Below are positions 1-5,229 of a stretch of 6,253 nt of DNA, piece by piece (positions within the stretch are counted from its first letter, which is position 1; the number at the start of each line of letters is the position of its first letter). The notes under the pieces were generated by a model. It searched no databases and was not told the DNA's origin. It saw only the letters and a program-made list of their open reading frames with translations. Position numbers and translations under genes: made by a program. Location of the stretch: NCBI GenBank assembly GCA_029863355.1, contig JAOTVO010000161.1, forward strand, positions 1-6,253, given 5' to 3'. This DNA is from Candidatus Krumholzibacteriia bacterium. Its GTDB lineage: Bacteria > Krumholzibacteriota > Krumholzibacteria > WVZY01 > JAKEHA01.

Positions 1-147
1 CACGAACTACAAGTCGAAGGGCCAGAAGAACAGCACGATCGGTTTGCCCTTGAGGCTGGAGAGCTTGAAATCTTCCTTGATGGTGCCGTCAGGCATGACG
101 GCCGGAGCGGTGAAATCGGGTGCCTGCTGGGCGACGAGTACGCTCAT
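1..147 (-). CDS. Peroxiredoxin (AhpC/TSA family), N-terminal part, with an in-frame stop in the active-site motif
   Basis: Reading the minus strand from the ATG at 147 gives a typical 2-Cys peroxiredoxin N-terminus: MSVLVAQQAPDFTAPAV, then an acidic/polar stretch, then LSSLKGKPIVLFFWPFD. The family reduces peroxides in the cytoplasm using a Cys in the motif PxxxT/SxxC. Here P43 is followed by F44, D45, L46, then a TAG at codon 47 (positions 7-9), then F48 and V49. The catalytic Cys would be codon 50, just outside the window. The stop therefore falls exactly on the Thr/Ser of the motif, while the frame on both sides stays peroxiredoxin-like. The start is firm, with AAGGAG 8 bases upstream and a promoter about 80 bases upstream. 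The gene may be a nonsense mutant or carry a sequence error. Family identity is confident; functionality is unknown. Confidence 0.82.
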
Positions 148-155
148 CTTTGTCA

Positions 156-161
156 CTCCTT
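156..161 (-). promoter_or_regulatory. Strong ribosome binding site of the peroxiredoxin gene
   Basis: The minus strand reads AAGGAG, then 8 bases, then ATG. This is a near-perfect Shine-Dalgarno sequence and it fixes the peroxiredoxin start. It also implies that the gene is, or recently was, well expressed despite the in-frame TAG downstream. Confidence 0.8.
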
Positions 162-226
162 ATGTGCGTTTGCCTTGGTTTGAAAGGGTAAACGGGCGAG
201 TTTCGGGAGTGCCCGTATGAGCCCGC

Positions 227-255
227 ATTATAACGCCGGCGGGGCGCGTGCGCAA
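227..255 (-). promoter_or_regulatory. Sigma70-like promoter for the peroxiredoxin gene
   Basis: On the minus strand, TTGCGC (250-255) is followed by exactly 17 bases and then a perfect TATAAT (227-232). The -35 box matches the consensus at only three of six positions, but the -10 box and the spacing are ideal. Transcription would start near 219-220, leaving a leader of about 72 bases. The promoter lies between the dctM stop and the peroxiredoxin start, so the peroxiredoxin need not depend on the TRAP operon. No OxyR-type site was recognised. I saw no terminator between dctM and this promoter, so read-through from the operon is possible. Confidence 0.65.
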
Positions 256-274
256 CTACTCGGGTCGGCGCCCG

Positions 275-1537
275 CTAGCCGCCGGCGAGTCGGACGAGGA
301 AGAGGCTCAGGGCGGGGAAGTATGTGATCACGAGCAGGGCCGCCAGCAGAAGCAGGAGGAAGGGGATGCTGGCGCGGTAGAGCGAGATCACGGGCTCGCC
401 GAAGCGATAGGAAGAGATGAACAGGTTCAGGCCCACGGGGGGCGTGAGGTAGCCGATTTCGAGGTTGGTGAGGAACACGATGCCGAGATGGACGGGGTCC
501 ACGCCGAAGCCGAGGGCCACGGGCACGATGAGGGGTACCACCACGATCAGCGCGGAGAAGATGTCCATGAGGCAGCCGACGACGAGGAGGAAGATGTTGA
601 GAATGAGCAAGAAGGTGTACTTGCTGGTCACGTAGCCCTGCATCCACTCGAGGATCTGCATGGGGACCTCGGCGTCGATGAGGTAGTTGGTGAGCCCGAG
701 CGCGCAGGCGAGGATGATGAGGATCCCGCCCACGAGCATCATGCTCTCGCGCGTGATCGCGCCGAGGCGGCGCACGGGAATGTCGCGGTAGACGAACACC
801 TCGACGACGAGCGCGTAGACGGCGGTGATGGCGGCGGCCTCCATCACGGTGATGGTCCCCGAGTAGATGCCCCCGAGCACCACGAACGGCAGCGGGATCT
901 CCCACGCGGCGCCGCGCACGGCCGCGAGCACCTCGCGCAGGCTCGGCCGCTGTGCGCGCACGCCCGCCCGCCGGCCGCGGTGGACGGCGTAGATCGACAG
1001 CACGACCACGAGCAGCGTGCCGGGCAGGAGCCCGGCGAGGAAGAGGTCGTCCACGCTCACCGCCGCCACGTAGCCGTACAGAATGAGCGGCAGGCTGGGG
1101 GGGAATAGCAGCCCGAGGCTCCCGGAGGCGGTGAGCAGGCCGAGGTTGAAGCGGCGGTCGTAGCCGCTCTTCTCGAGCGCGGGCAGCAGCAGCCCGCCCA
1201 TGGCGATGATGGTGACGCCGGACGCGCCGGTGAAGGCGGTGAAAATGGCGCAGGCCACGAGTGCGACCACGGCGAGGCCGCCGGGGAAGAGCGCGCGCGA
1301 GACGCGCACGAGGCGGTCGGGCGCCCTGCTGTGCGCGAAGAGGTAGCCGGCGAAGGTAAAGAGTGGGATGGCCACGAGGAGCGGCGATCCCGCCAGCGTG
1401 TACATGGCCACTGCCACCGACGAGATGTCGATGCCGGCGCCGTGGAACGCGACGAGCGCGATGGCGCCCAGCACGGCGAAGAGCGGCATCCCGAAGAGCG
1501 CGAGCAGAACGAGCGCGATGAAGAAGAGCCAGATCAC
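275..1537 (-). CDS. dctM: TRAP transporter large permease subunit (DctM)
   Basis: This 420-residue, very hydrophobic protein has the usual length for DctM, the inner-membrane subunit that carries solute and coupling ion across the membrane in tripartite ATP-independent periplasmic transporters. Family landmarks are GSPLLVAIPLFTFAGYLF (about 50-67), FTGASGV (102-108), EKSGYDRRF followed by TASGSLGLLFPPSLPL (122-151), and near the C-terminus FSALIVVVPLIVP and TNLEIGYLTPPVGLNLF (327-373). Many membrane helices are evident, in keeping with the roughly 12 known for the family. The GTG at 1537 was chosen because it overlaps the dctQ stop in a GTGA junction, has AAGGG 8 bases upstream, and puts the first helix at residue 2. 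A longer frame reaching 1900 would only run through dctQ. The gene ends with TAG, showing that TAG is used as a stop here. Substrate is not evident. Confidence 0.95.
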   Translation of the reverse strand: MIWLFFIALVLLALFGMPLFAVLGAIALVAFHGAGIDISSVAVAMYTLAGSPLLVAIPLFTFAGYLFAHSRAPDRLVRVSRALFPGGLAVVALVACAIFTAFTGASGVTIIAMGGLLLPALEKSGYDRRFNLGLLTASGSLGLLFPPSLPLILYGYVAAVSVDDLFLAGLLPGTLLVVVLSIYAVHRGRRAGVRAQRPSLREVLAAVRGAAWEIPLPFVVLGGIYSGTITVMEAAAITAVYALVVEVFVYRDIPVRRLGAITRESMMLVGGILIILACALGLTNYLIDAEVPMQILEWMQGYVTSKYTFLLILNIFLLVVGCLMDIFSALIVVVPLIVPVALGFGVDPVHLGIVFLTNLEIGYLTPPVGLNLFISSYRFGEPVISLYRASIPFLLLLLAALLVITYFPALSLFLVRLAGG

Positions 1538-2115
1538 GGCTCGAGCCCTTCGCGCACCGGGTCCGGCTCGCGGCCCCGGATGAGGTTGACGATCGAGCGG
1601 TACGCCACCAGGAAGAACGCGAAGGGGAGCACGGCCTGGAGCTGCCAGGTGGCGATGCCGAGGAAGGCGATCTCGCCGTATGCGCGCTCGCTGGCGACGA
1701 GTCGCAGCGCGGCCACCCCGAGCATGAAGGCGGCCACCGCGGTGGCGCCGTAGACGAGCGCGCGGCGCGCCGGGCGCAGGGCCGCGGGCAGGAGGCGCGT
1801 GAAGACGTCGATGTTGATATGGCGCAGGCGCGAGGTCGCGAGCGACGCGCCCAGGGCGCCGATCCAGAGGACGGCGTGGCGCATGAGGGGGTCGGCCCAC
1901 AGCAGCCCGCGGTGGGCGACGTTGCGCAGCACGATCTGCAGGAACCCGATGCCGACGAGCGCCGCCAAGAGCGCCACGACGGCGCTCACCTCGAGCGCGC
2001 CGAAAGCGTCATAGACGCGGCGCGCACGCCGCGAACCGTCGAGCCGCGCCCGCGCGACGGCCATGGCGGCGATCGCGAGTGCGATCAGGACGTATGTGGT
2101 CGGAGAATGGGCCAC
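1534..2115 (-). CDS. dctQ: TRAP transporter small permease subunit (DctQ)
   Basis: This 193-residue membrane protein is the small subunit that pairs with DctM. The diagnostic stretch runs through WADPLMRHAVLWIGALGAS (73-91) and RHINIDV (98-104), the usual DctQ core around the second helix pair. Hydrophobic segments lie at about 8-20, 43-62, 80-95, 118-140 and 158-175. DctQ normally has four helices, so the first segment is an extra one or an over-long start. The start is a GTG; the frame upstream has no other start before the dctP stop, and the next ATG is codon 18. No good ribosome binding site precedes the GTG. The gene lies 30 bases after dctP and overlaps dctM by 4 bases, which indicates translational coupling. 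Confidence 0.9.
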   Translation of the reverse strand: MAHSPTTYVLIALAIAAMAVARARLDGSRRARRVYDAFGALEVSAVVALLAALVGIGFLQIVLRNVAHRGLLWADPLMRHAVLWIGALGASLATSRLRHINIDVFTRLLPAALRPARRALVYGATAVAAFMLGVAALRLVASERAYGEIAFLGIATWQLQAVLPFAFFLVAYRSIVNLIRGREPDPVREGLEP

Positions 2116-2121
2116 GTGCGC

Positions 2122-2140
2122 GCCGCCCTGCGGGGGCGGC
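2122..2140 (-). other. GC-rich hairpin between dctP and dctQ
   Basis: The 30-base gap between dctP and dctQ contains a perfect 7-bp stem, GCCGCCC/GGGCGGC, around a 5-base loop. No T-run follows, so it is not a classical terminator. In transporter operons such hairpins often protect the 3' end of the binding-protein message or partly stop transcription, so that the binding protein outnumbers the permease. That role is inferred here. The hairpin could also cover the dctQ start region, which lacks a clear ribosome binding site. Confidence 0.5.
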
Positions 2141-2145
2141 CACCG

Positions 2146-3186
2146 TCAGGGGTTACCGCGGTATGCGGCGAGGAGCGCGCGCACGCGGTCGAGCAGCTCC
2201 TGCGAGTAGAGCGTGCCCACGCCGTCGGACCACGCGGCGCGCCCGCGCCGGAAGAACTCGTCGCGTACCGCCTTCTCGACCGTCACGATCTCCACGCCTT
2301 CCTTCTGGATCTCGGAAAGCGCCTCCACGTTCTGTTCGCGCGTCTTCAGGCTGAGGCGTCGCAGCTGCGGAGCCGCCACGTCGCGGAGGATCTGGACGTC
2401 CGCATCGCTAACGCCCTCGAGCGCCTTCCTGGTGACCACGGCCGCTCCGAGGCCGTGCGTCAAGGGTACGTCCGTCATGTAGCGCACGCGCGTGTACCAC
2501 TGCAGCGCTACGCACGCGAGCGGGGACGAGTAGACCGCCTCGATCACGCCCGTCTGCAGCGAGGTGAGCACGTCGGGCGCGGATATGGGAATGGGCGAGA
2601 TGTCGAACGCCTTGAAGAACATCTCCGCCAGGGGATCGCCCGACCACACCCACATCTTCTGCCGGTTCATGTCTTCGGGCCCGTGGATCGGCTCCTGGGA
2701 GAGGATGTAGATGAAGCCCACGTCCGTCCACCCCAGAAGCACGTAGCCCTGTTCGTCGAAGGCGCTGTCGAAATACCCGGCGAGCGCTTCGCGCACGTGG
2801 TCGAGCTCCTCGAGATCCTCGAAGAGGAAGGGCAGCTCGAGGACGCGCGTCTCGGACACGATGCTGCCCAGGCCGTTGCCGGTGAAGCCGCCGCCGTGGA
2901 GCTGGCCGATGCGGATCTTGCGCAGCACGTCCTTTTCGTCGCCCTGGACGCCCCCGGGGTAGAACTTGAACCCGAGCCGCCCCTCGGTGCGGCGGCGCAC
3001 CTCGCCGTCGATGGCGCGCATGGTCTTCATCCAGGTGCTGCCGTCGGGGGCGAGCGTGGCGAACTTGATCTGCTTGTCTGGGCGTTTGCCGGCGTGCGCG
3101 TCGGCCGAGGGAGCCACCAGCGCCGCCGCCAGGACGCCGGCGGCGAGCAGGCGTGCGCGGCGAGCGGTGCGTTCAGAACAGGTCAT
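2146..3186 (-). CDS. dctP: TRAP transporter periplasmic solute-binding protein (DctP/TatP type)
   Basis: This 346-residue protein captures solute in the periplasm and delivers it to DctQM. An arginine-rich n-region and hydrophobic core at about 5-32, with a possible cleavage after ADA or AHA, form a signal peptide. The mature part follows the DctP family pattern: KFATLAPDGSTWMK (41-54), FKFYPGGVQGDEKDVLRKI (73-91), LELPFLF (116-122) and APDVLTSLQTGVIEAVYSSP (203-222). Where carboxylate-binding TRAP proteins have a conserved Arg (K-I/M-R-V), this one has KMWV, with W179 in place of Arg, followed by WSGDP. From memory this pattern is typical of binding proteins paired with TatT. The ATG has GGGAG 6 bases upstream and lies inside the last codons of tatT, giving a 14-base overlap. 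The substrate is unknown; a simple organic acid is less likely because the Arg is missing. Confidence 0.93.
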   Translation of the reverse strand: MTCSERTARRARLLAAGVLAAALVAPSADAHAGKRPDKQIKFATLAPDGSTWMKTMRAIDGEVRRRTEGRLGFKFYPGGVQGDEKDVLRKIRIGQLHGGGFTGNGLGSIVSETRVLELPFLFEDLEELDHVREALAGYFDSAFDEQGYVLLGWTDVGFIYILSQEPIHGPEDMNRQKMWVWSGDPLAEMFFKAFDISPIPISAPDVLTSLQTGVIEAVYSSPLACVALQWYTRVRYMTDVPLTHGLGAAVVTRKALEGVSDADVQILRDVAAPQLRRLSLKTREQNVEALSEIQKEGVEIVTVEKAVRDEFFRRGRAAWSDGVGTLYSQELLDRVRALLAAYRGNP

Positions 3187-4057
3187 CGATGTCTCCCAAG
3201 AGTCTCGCCGCCTTCTCTCTGGCGATGAGGTTGAGCATGCGGTAGGGGTCGCCCGCGCGGTCGGGCGTGGCGATGACGTCCTCCAGCGCCGCGGCGAAGG
3301 CTTCCCCGTCCTGGATGCGGTACAGGTAGAAGCGGGCGTGGAGGTAGCGCCCGAGCAGGAAACCGTTCGCCGACGCCGCGAACGCCCGTTCGAAGTTCTC
3401 GCGCGACGCCTCGGGATCGCCGCCCATCATGGGGGGGCGAAAGGCGTGCAGGCTCCCGATCATAATGTAGGGAAGCCCCTCGAAGTAGGTGCCGTCCAGG
3501 GCCGCCACACGCTCGAGCAGCGCGGTAACCTTGGGGATGTCGCGCAGGACCGCCGTCGAATCCAGGTGCAGGCTGATGAACTGCGCCCAGTTGGCGGCCG
3601 CCCACGCCCCCGCGGGCACGTCGCGCCCGCGCAGGTGCGCCAGGCCGCCGGCGAATTCCTGGAAGGGAACGTCCCAGTCGCGCGGGAGCTTCTTGTTGCG
3701 CAGGAGCGCGGCGCGCCCGTGCTCGAAACCCTTGCGGTAGAGGAGCGAGGCGTAGCCGGGATCCCCGTCCTCGATGAACGCGAAGGCGTAGCTGAAGTAG
3801 AGCATGGCGGCGTCGACGCGCAGCTTCTCGTTGCCGGGGTCGGTGGCGATCAGGCCTTCGAGCAGGAACAGGTTGGAGGGCGCGGCGTCGCGAAAGGTGC
3901 GCACGTCCTCGGAGGCGAGCGCGACGTCGCGCGCGTTCTCGAGGACGGGCACCATCGCGCCCACCGCCATGCGCGAGGTCGAGCAGCCCGAGACGGCGGC
4001 GACGAGCAGCGCGGCGACGAGCACGACGCGCGCGATGGATAGTGCGGCGATGCGCAT
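3173..4057 (-). CDS. tatT: TRAP transporter T-component lipoprotein (TatT family)
   Basis: This 294-residue protein starts with a lipoprotein signal: hydrophobic residues 3-22, then VSGC with the lipidated Cys at 25, followed by Ser, which would favour the outer membrane by the E. coli rule. The rest is helical, with TPR-like features and family landmarks such as APSNLFLLEGL, MLYFSYAFAFIEDGD, ASLLYRKGFEHG and a C-terminus ending in KAARLLGDIDDLF. This matches the TatT family, described for the Treponema pallidum TPR-associated TRAP transporter, where TatT forms a complex with the binding protein TatP. Its direct overlap with dctP supports the same partnership. Two in-frame ATGs exist. The second (4057) was chosen because GGAG lies 10 bases upstream of it, while the first (4066) is only 1-2 bases from that site. 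No promoter was recognised in the short gap to the tRNA terminator. Confidence 0.88.
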   Translation of the reverse strand: MRIAALSIARVVLVAALLVAAVSGCSTSRMAVGAMVPVLENARDVALASEDVRTFRDAAPSNLFLLEGLIATDPGNEKLRVDAAMLYFSYAFAFIEDGDPGYASLLYRKGFEHGRAALLRNKKLPRDWDVPFQEFAGGLAHLRGRDVPAGAWAAANWAQFISLHLDSTAVLRDIPKVTALLERVAALDGTYFEGLPYIMIGSLHAFRPPMMGGDPEASRENFERAFAASANGFLLGRYLHARFYLYRIQDGEAFAAALEDVIATPDRAGDPYRMLNLIAREKAARLLGDIDDLF

Positions 4058-4127
4058 GGCGTCCATTCTCCGCCAACCGCGCGGCCCCCGGCAACCTCAA
4101 CTCGCACGCCTGCCCGTTGCCGCGCAC

Positions 4128-4170
4128 AAAAAAAAGACCCTTCGGCCCCGACGAGTGCGGGGCCGAAGGG
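4128..4170 (-). terminator. Intrinsic terminator of tRNA-Leu
   Basis: On the minus strand a perfect 13-bp stem, CCCTTCGGCCCCG/CGGGGCCGAAGGG (4158-4170 with 4138-4150), encloses a 7-base loop and is followed by TC and eight T residues (4128-4135). This is a textbook Rho-independent terminator starting 27 bases after the CCA end of the tRNA. It should separate the tRNA transcript from tatT, which therefore needs its own promoter or depends on read-through. Confidence 0.93.
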
Positions 4171-4196
4171 CTTAGCACCTACCGCCGCGATTCGAG

Positions 4197-4283
4197 TGGT
4201 GCCGAAGGGGGGATTCGAACCCCCACGAGGTTACCCTCACTGCGCCCTGAACGCAGCGCGTCTACCAATTCCACCACTTCGGC
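4197..4283 (-). tRNA. tRNA-Leu (anticodon CAG)
   Basis: The minus strand from 4283 folds as a class II tRNA. The acceptor stem is GCCGAAG/CTTCGGC (7 perfect pairs), and the D-arm region contains TGGTAGACGC. The anticodon stem is CTGCG/CGCAG with loop TTCAGGG, giving anticodon CAG (reads CUG). A long variable arm GAGG-GTAA-CCTC is typical of Leu. The T-arm is GGGGG-TTCGAAT-CCCCC, with A as the discriminator base. CCA is encoded at 4199-4197. The length is 87 bases with CCA. The gene stands alone, with its own promoter and terminator. CUG is a frequent Leu codon in the neighbouring genes, consistent with heavy use. Confidence 0.98.
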
Positions 4284-4376
4284 CCACGAAAACCGCTGCA
4301 GCAAGCGTGTTGGCAGCAAAGAGGACGACGAAAGCCCAAAGCCAAGAAAAGAACTCTCGCCGACCTCGCGTGTAGC

Positions 4377-4405
4377 AGGATAGAGAATCGGCATGCCGAA
4401 GTCAA
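4377..4405 (-). promoter_or_regulatory. Sigma70-like promoter of tRNA-Leu
   Basis: The minus strand has TTGACT (4400-4405; five of six matches to TTGACA), exactly 17 bases, then TATCCT (4377-4382; four of six matches to TATAAT). A GC-rich stretch lies at the expected start point near 4370, as is common for stringently controlled stable-RNA promoters. The leader to the mature tRNA 5' end would be about 87 bases and would need processing by RNase P. The spacer contains a 12-bp perfect palindrome, TCGGCATGCCGA (4388-4399). Confidence 0.65.
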
Positions 4406-4539
4406 CTGCGTTCGCGGTCGGTGGCGGCGCTCACGTACTGCGTATCTATATGTATCACAATAATTTACAGTCGCGAATGGGTGTAAGCCCCCAGCCATGG
4501 CCTCCGGACGGGGCCTCCGCCGTCCGTTGTGGAAAAGCG

Positions 4540-4572
4540 CTTGTAACCAGATGTTGCCAGATGGATTACAAG
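4540..4572. repeat. Dyad with embedded direct repeats upstream of smpB
   Basis: CTTGTAACC (4540-4548) and GGATTACAAG (4563-4572) are inverted copies with a single extra A in the right arm, separated by 14 bases. CCAGATG occurs twice, 10 bases apart (4547-4553 and 4557-4563), that is, one helical turn. The layout resembles a protein-binding site or a transcript hairpin, about 40 bases ahead of a candidate smpB -10 box. No regulator can be named from it. Confidence 0.35.
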
Positions 4573-4612
4573 AACAGCTTGGATCATTTATTAGATATAC
4601 ACTTATTGTTGA

Positions 4613-4621
4613 TGCTATACC
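4613..4621 (+). promoter_or_regulatory. Candidate extended -10 promoter for smpB
   Basis: TGCTATACC fits the extended -10 form TGnTATAAT, with four of six matches in the hexamer. It lies in the A+T-rich patch about 60 bases before the smpB ATG. No good -35 box is present at 16-19 bases, which extended -10 promoters can tolerate. The assignment rests on this motif and its position only. Confidence 0.35.
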
Positions 4622-4682
4622 GTAACTTGTTTGAGGATTGACCCTTGCAACCGGGGGGTGGGAGGACTACGCTGGCGCTGCC

Positions 4683-5144
4683 ATGAAGCCGATCGTGCAG
4701 AACCGCAAGGCCCGTCACCTCTACGCGATCCTCGAGACGATCGAGGCGGGCATCGCGCTGCGTGGCACGGAGGTCAAGTCGTTGCGCGAGGGGCGCGCCA
4801 ACCTGGCCGACGCGTACGCGCACATCCGAGACGGCGAGGTGATCCTCACCGGCCTGCACATCAGCCCGTATTCGCACACCAGCGACCGCACGCTCGATCC
4901 GCGGCGCGAGCGTAAGCTGCTGCTCAACCGCCCCGAGATCCGCCGGCTGGTGGGAAAGGTCCAGGAGAAGGGGCTAACGCTGGTCGTGCTGCGGCTCTAT
5001 TTCAACGACCGGGGCAAGGCCAAGGTCGAGCTCGCCGTGGGGCGCGGCAAGAAGGCCTTCGACAAGCGCCGCGACATCGCCGACCGCGAGGGCAAGCGCG
5101 AGGTCGAGCGCGCGCTCAAGCACTCGCTCAAGCACAAGCGATGA
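4683..5144 (+). CDS. smpB: SsrA-binding protein SmpB
   Basis: This 153-residue protein is the usual length for SmpB, the basic partner of tmRNA in trans-translation. It brings tmRNA to stalled ribosomes so that the message is released and the nascent peptide tagged. Landmarks run in the normal order: NRKARH (7-12), EAGIALRGTEVKSLREGRANL (21-41), LHISPY, ERKLLLNRPEIRRL, TLVVLRLYF, GKAKVELAVGRGKKAFDKR, and a lysine/arginine-rich tail ending EVERALKHSLKHKR that would enter the decoding centre. The ATG at 4683 gives the standard MKPIVQNRKAR start; a TTG at 4638 would add 15 atypical residues. The ribosome site is odd: GGAGGA lies 16 bases from the ATG and nothing closer is evident. No tmRNA gene is visible in this window. 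Confidence 0.97.
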   Translation: MKPIVQNRKARHLYAILETIEAGIALRGTEVKSLREGRANLADAYAHIRDGEVILTGLHISPYSHTSDRTLDPRRERKLLLNRPEIRRLVGKVQEKGLTLVVLRLYFNDRGKAKVELAVGRGKKAFDKRRDIADREGKREVERALKHSLKHKR

Positions 5145-5186
5145 GGGCGCTTGCGCAAACACCGCTTCCGGGATGCGGTTTCGTTC

Positions 5187-5195
5187 TGGTATCTT
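5187..5195 (+). promoter_or_regulatory. Candidate extended -10 promoter for the amidase gene
   Basis: TGGTATCTT fits TGnTATAAT, with four of six matches in the hexamer, and lies 34 bases before the amidase ATG. No clear -35 box is seen. Because only 85 bases separate smpB and the amidase and no terminator is visible between them, the amidase may instead be co-transcribed with smpB. Confidence 0.3.
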
Positions 5196-5229
5196 CACAG
5201 GCCGGCGCCGGCGCGCCGGAAGCGAGGTC

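Larger units (their letters stand above)
4406..4682. other. Divergent intergenic region with an A+T-rich patch
   Basis: No gene is recognisable between the tRNA promoter and smpB. The stretches 4441-4470 and 4561-4640 are clearly richer in A+T than the rest of the window. A short hairpin, CGGACGG/CCGTCCG, lies at 4505-4526. An 82-codon open frame on the plus strand (4393-4641) has no convincing ribosome site or familiar sequence and overlaps the tRNA promoter, so I do not call it a gene. The region most likely carries the smpB promoter and control sites. Confidence 0.6.

Noticed and set aside
248..1108. Long plus-strand open frame (286 codons) opposite dctM
   Set aside because: It is antisense to a clear DctM gene, and its product is dominated by E, D, H, G and R, as expected from the complement of a GC-rich membrane-protein gene. 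No known domain.
1538..1900. N-terminal extension of dctM
   Set aside because: The added 121 residues are Arg/Pro/Ala-rich and overlap dctQ in another frame. The GTG at 1537 gives the normal DctM length and a GTGA overlap.
1819..3228. 469-codon plus-strand open frame opposite dctQ and dctP
   Set aside because: It overlaps two well-recognised genes on the other strand, has biased composition and no family features. It results from GC-rich codon use.
4393..4641. 82-codon plus-strand open frame before smpB
   Set aside because: No recognisable similarity, poor ribosome site, overlap with the tRNA promoter and A+T-rich control region, and a composition unlike the neighbouring proteins.
4284..4682. 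Possible tmRNA (ssrA) gene next to smpB
   Set aside because: No Ala-tRNA-like ends, T-arm or tag-coding sequence were found. The only tRNA-like structure nearby is tRNA-Leu.
5161..5179. Small hairpin ACCGC/GCGGT between smpB and the amidase gene
   Set aside because: Only 5 bp with a 9-base loop and no T-run. Too weak to call a terminator.
5201..5219. GC palindromes (GCCGGCGCCGGC, CCGGCGCGCCGG) just before the amidase start
   Set aside because: Short overlapping palindromes are expected in GC-rich DNA, and nothing else marks this one as a site.
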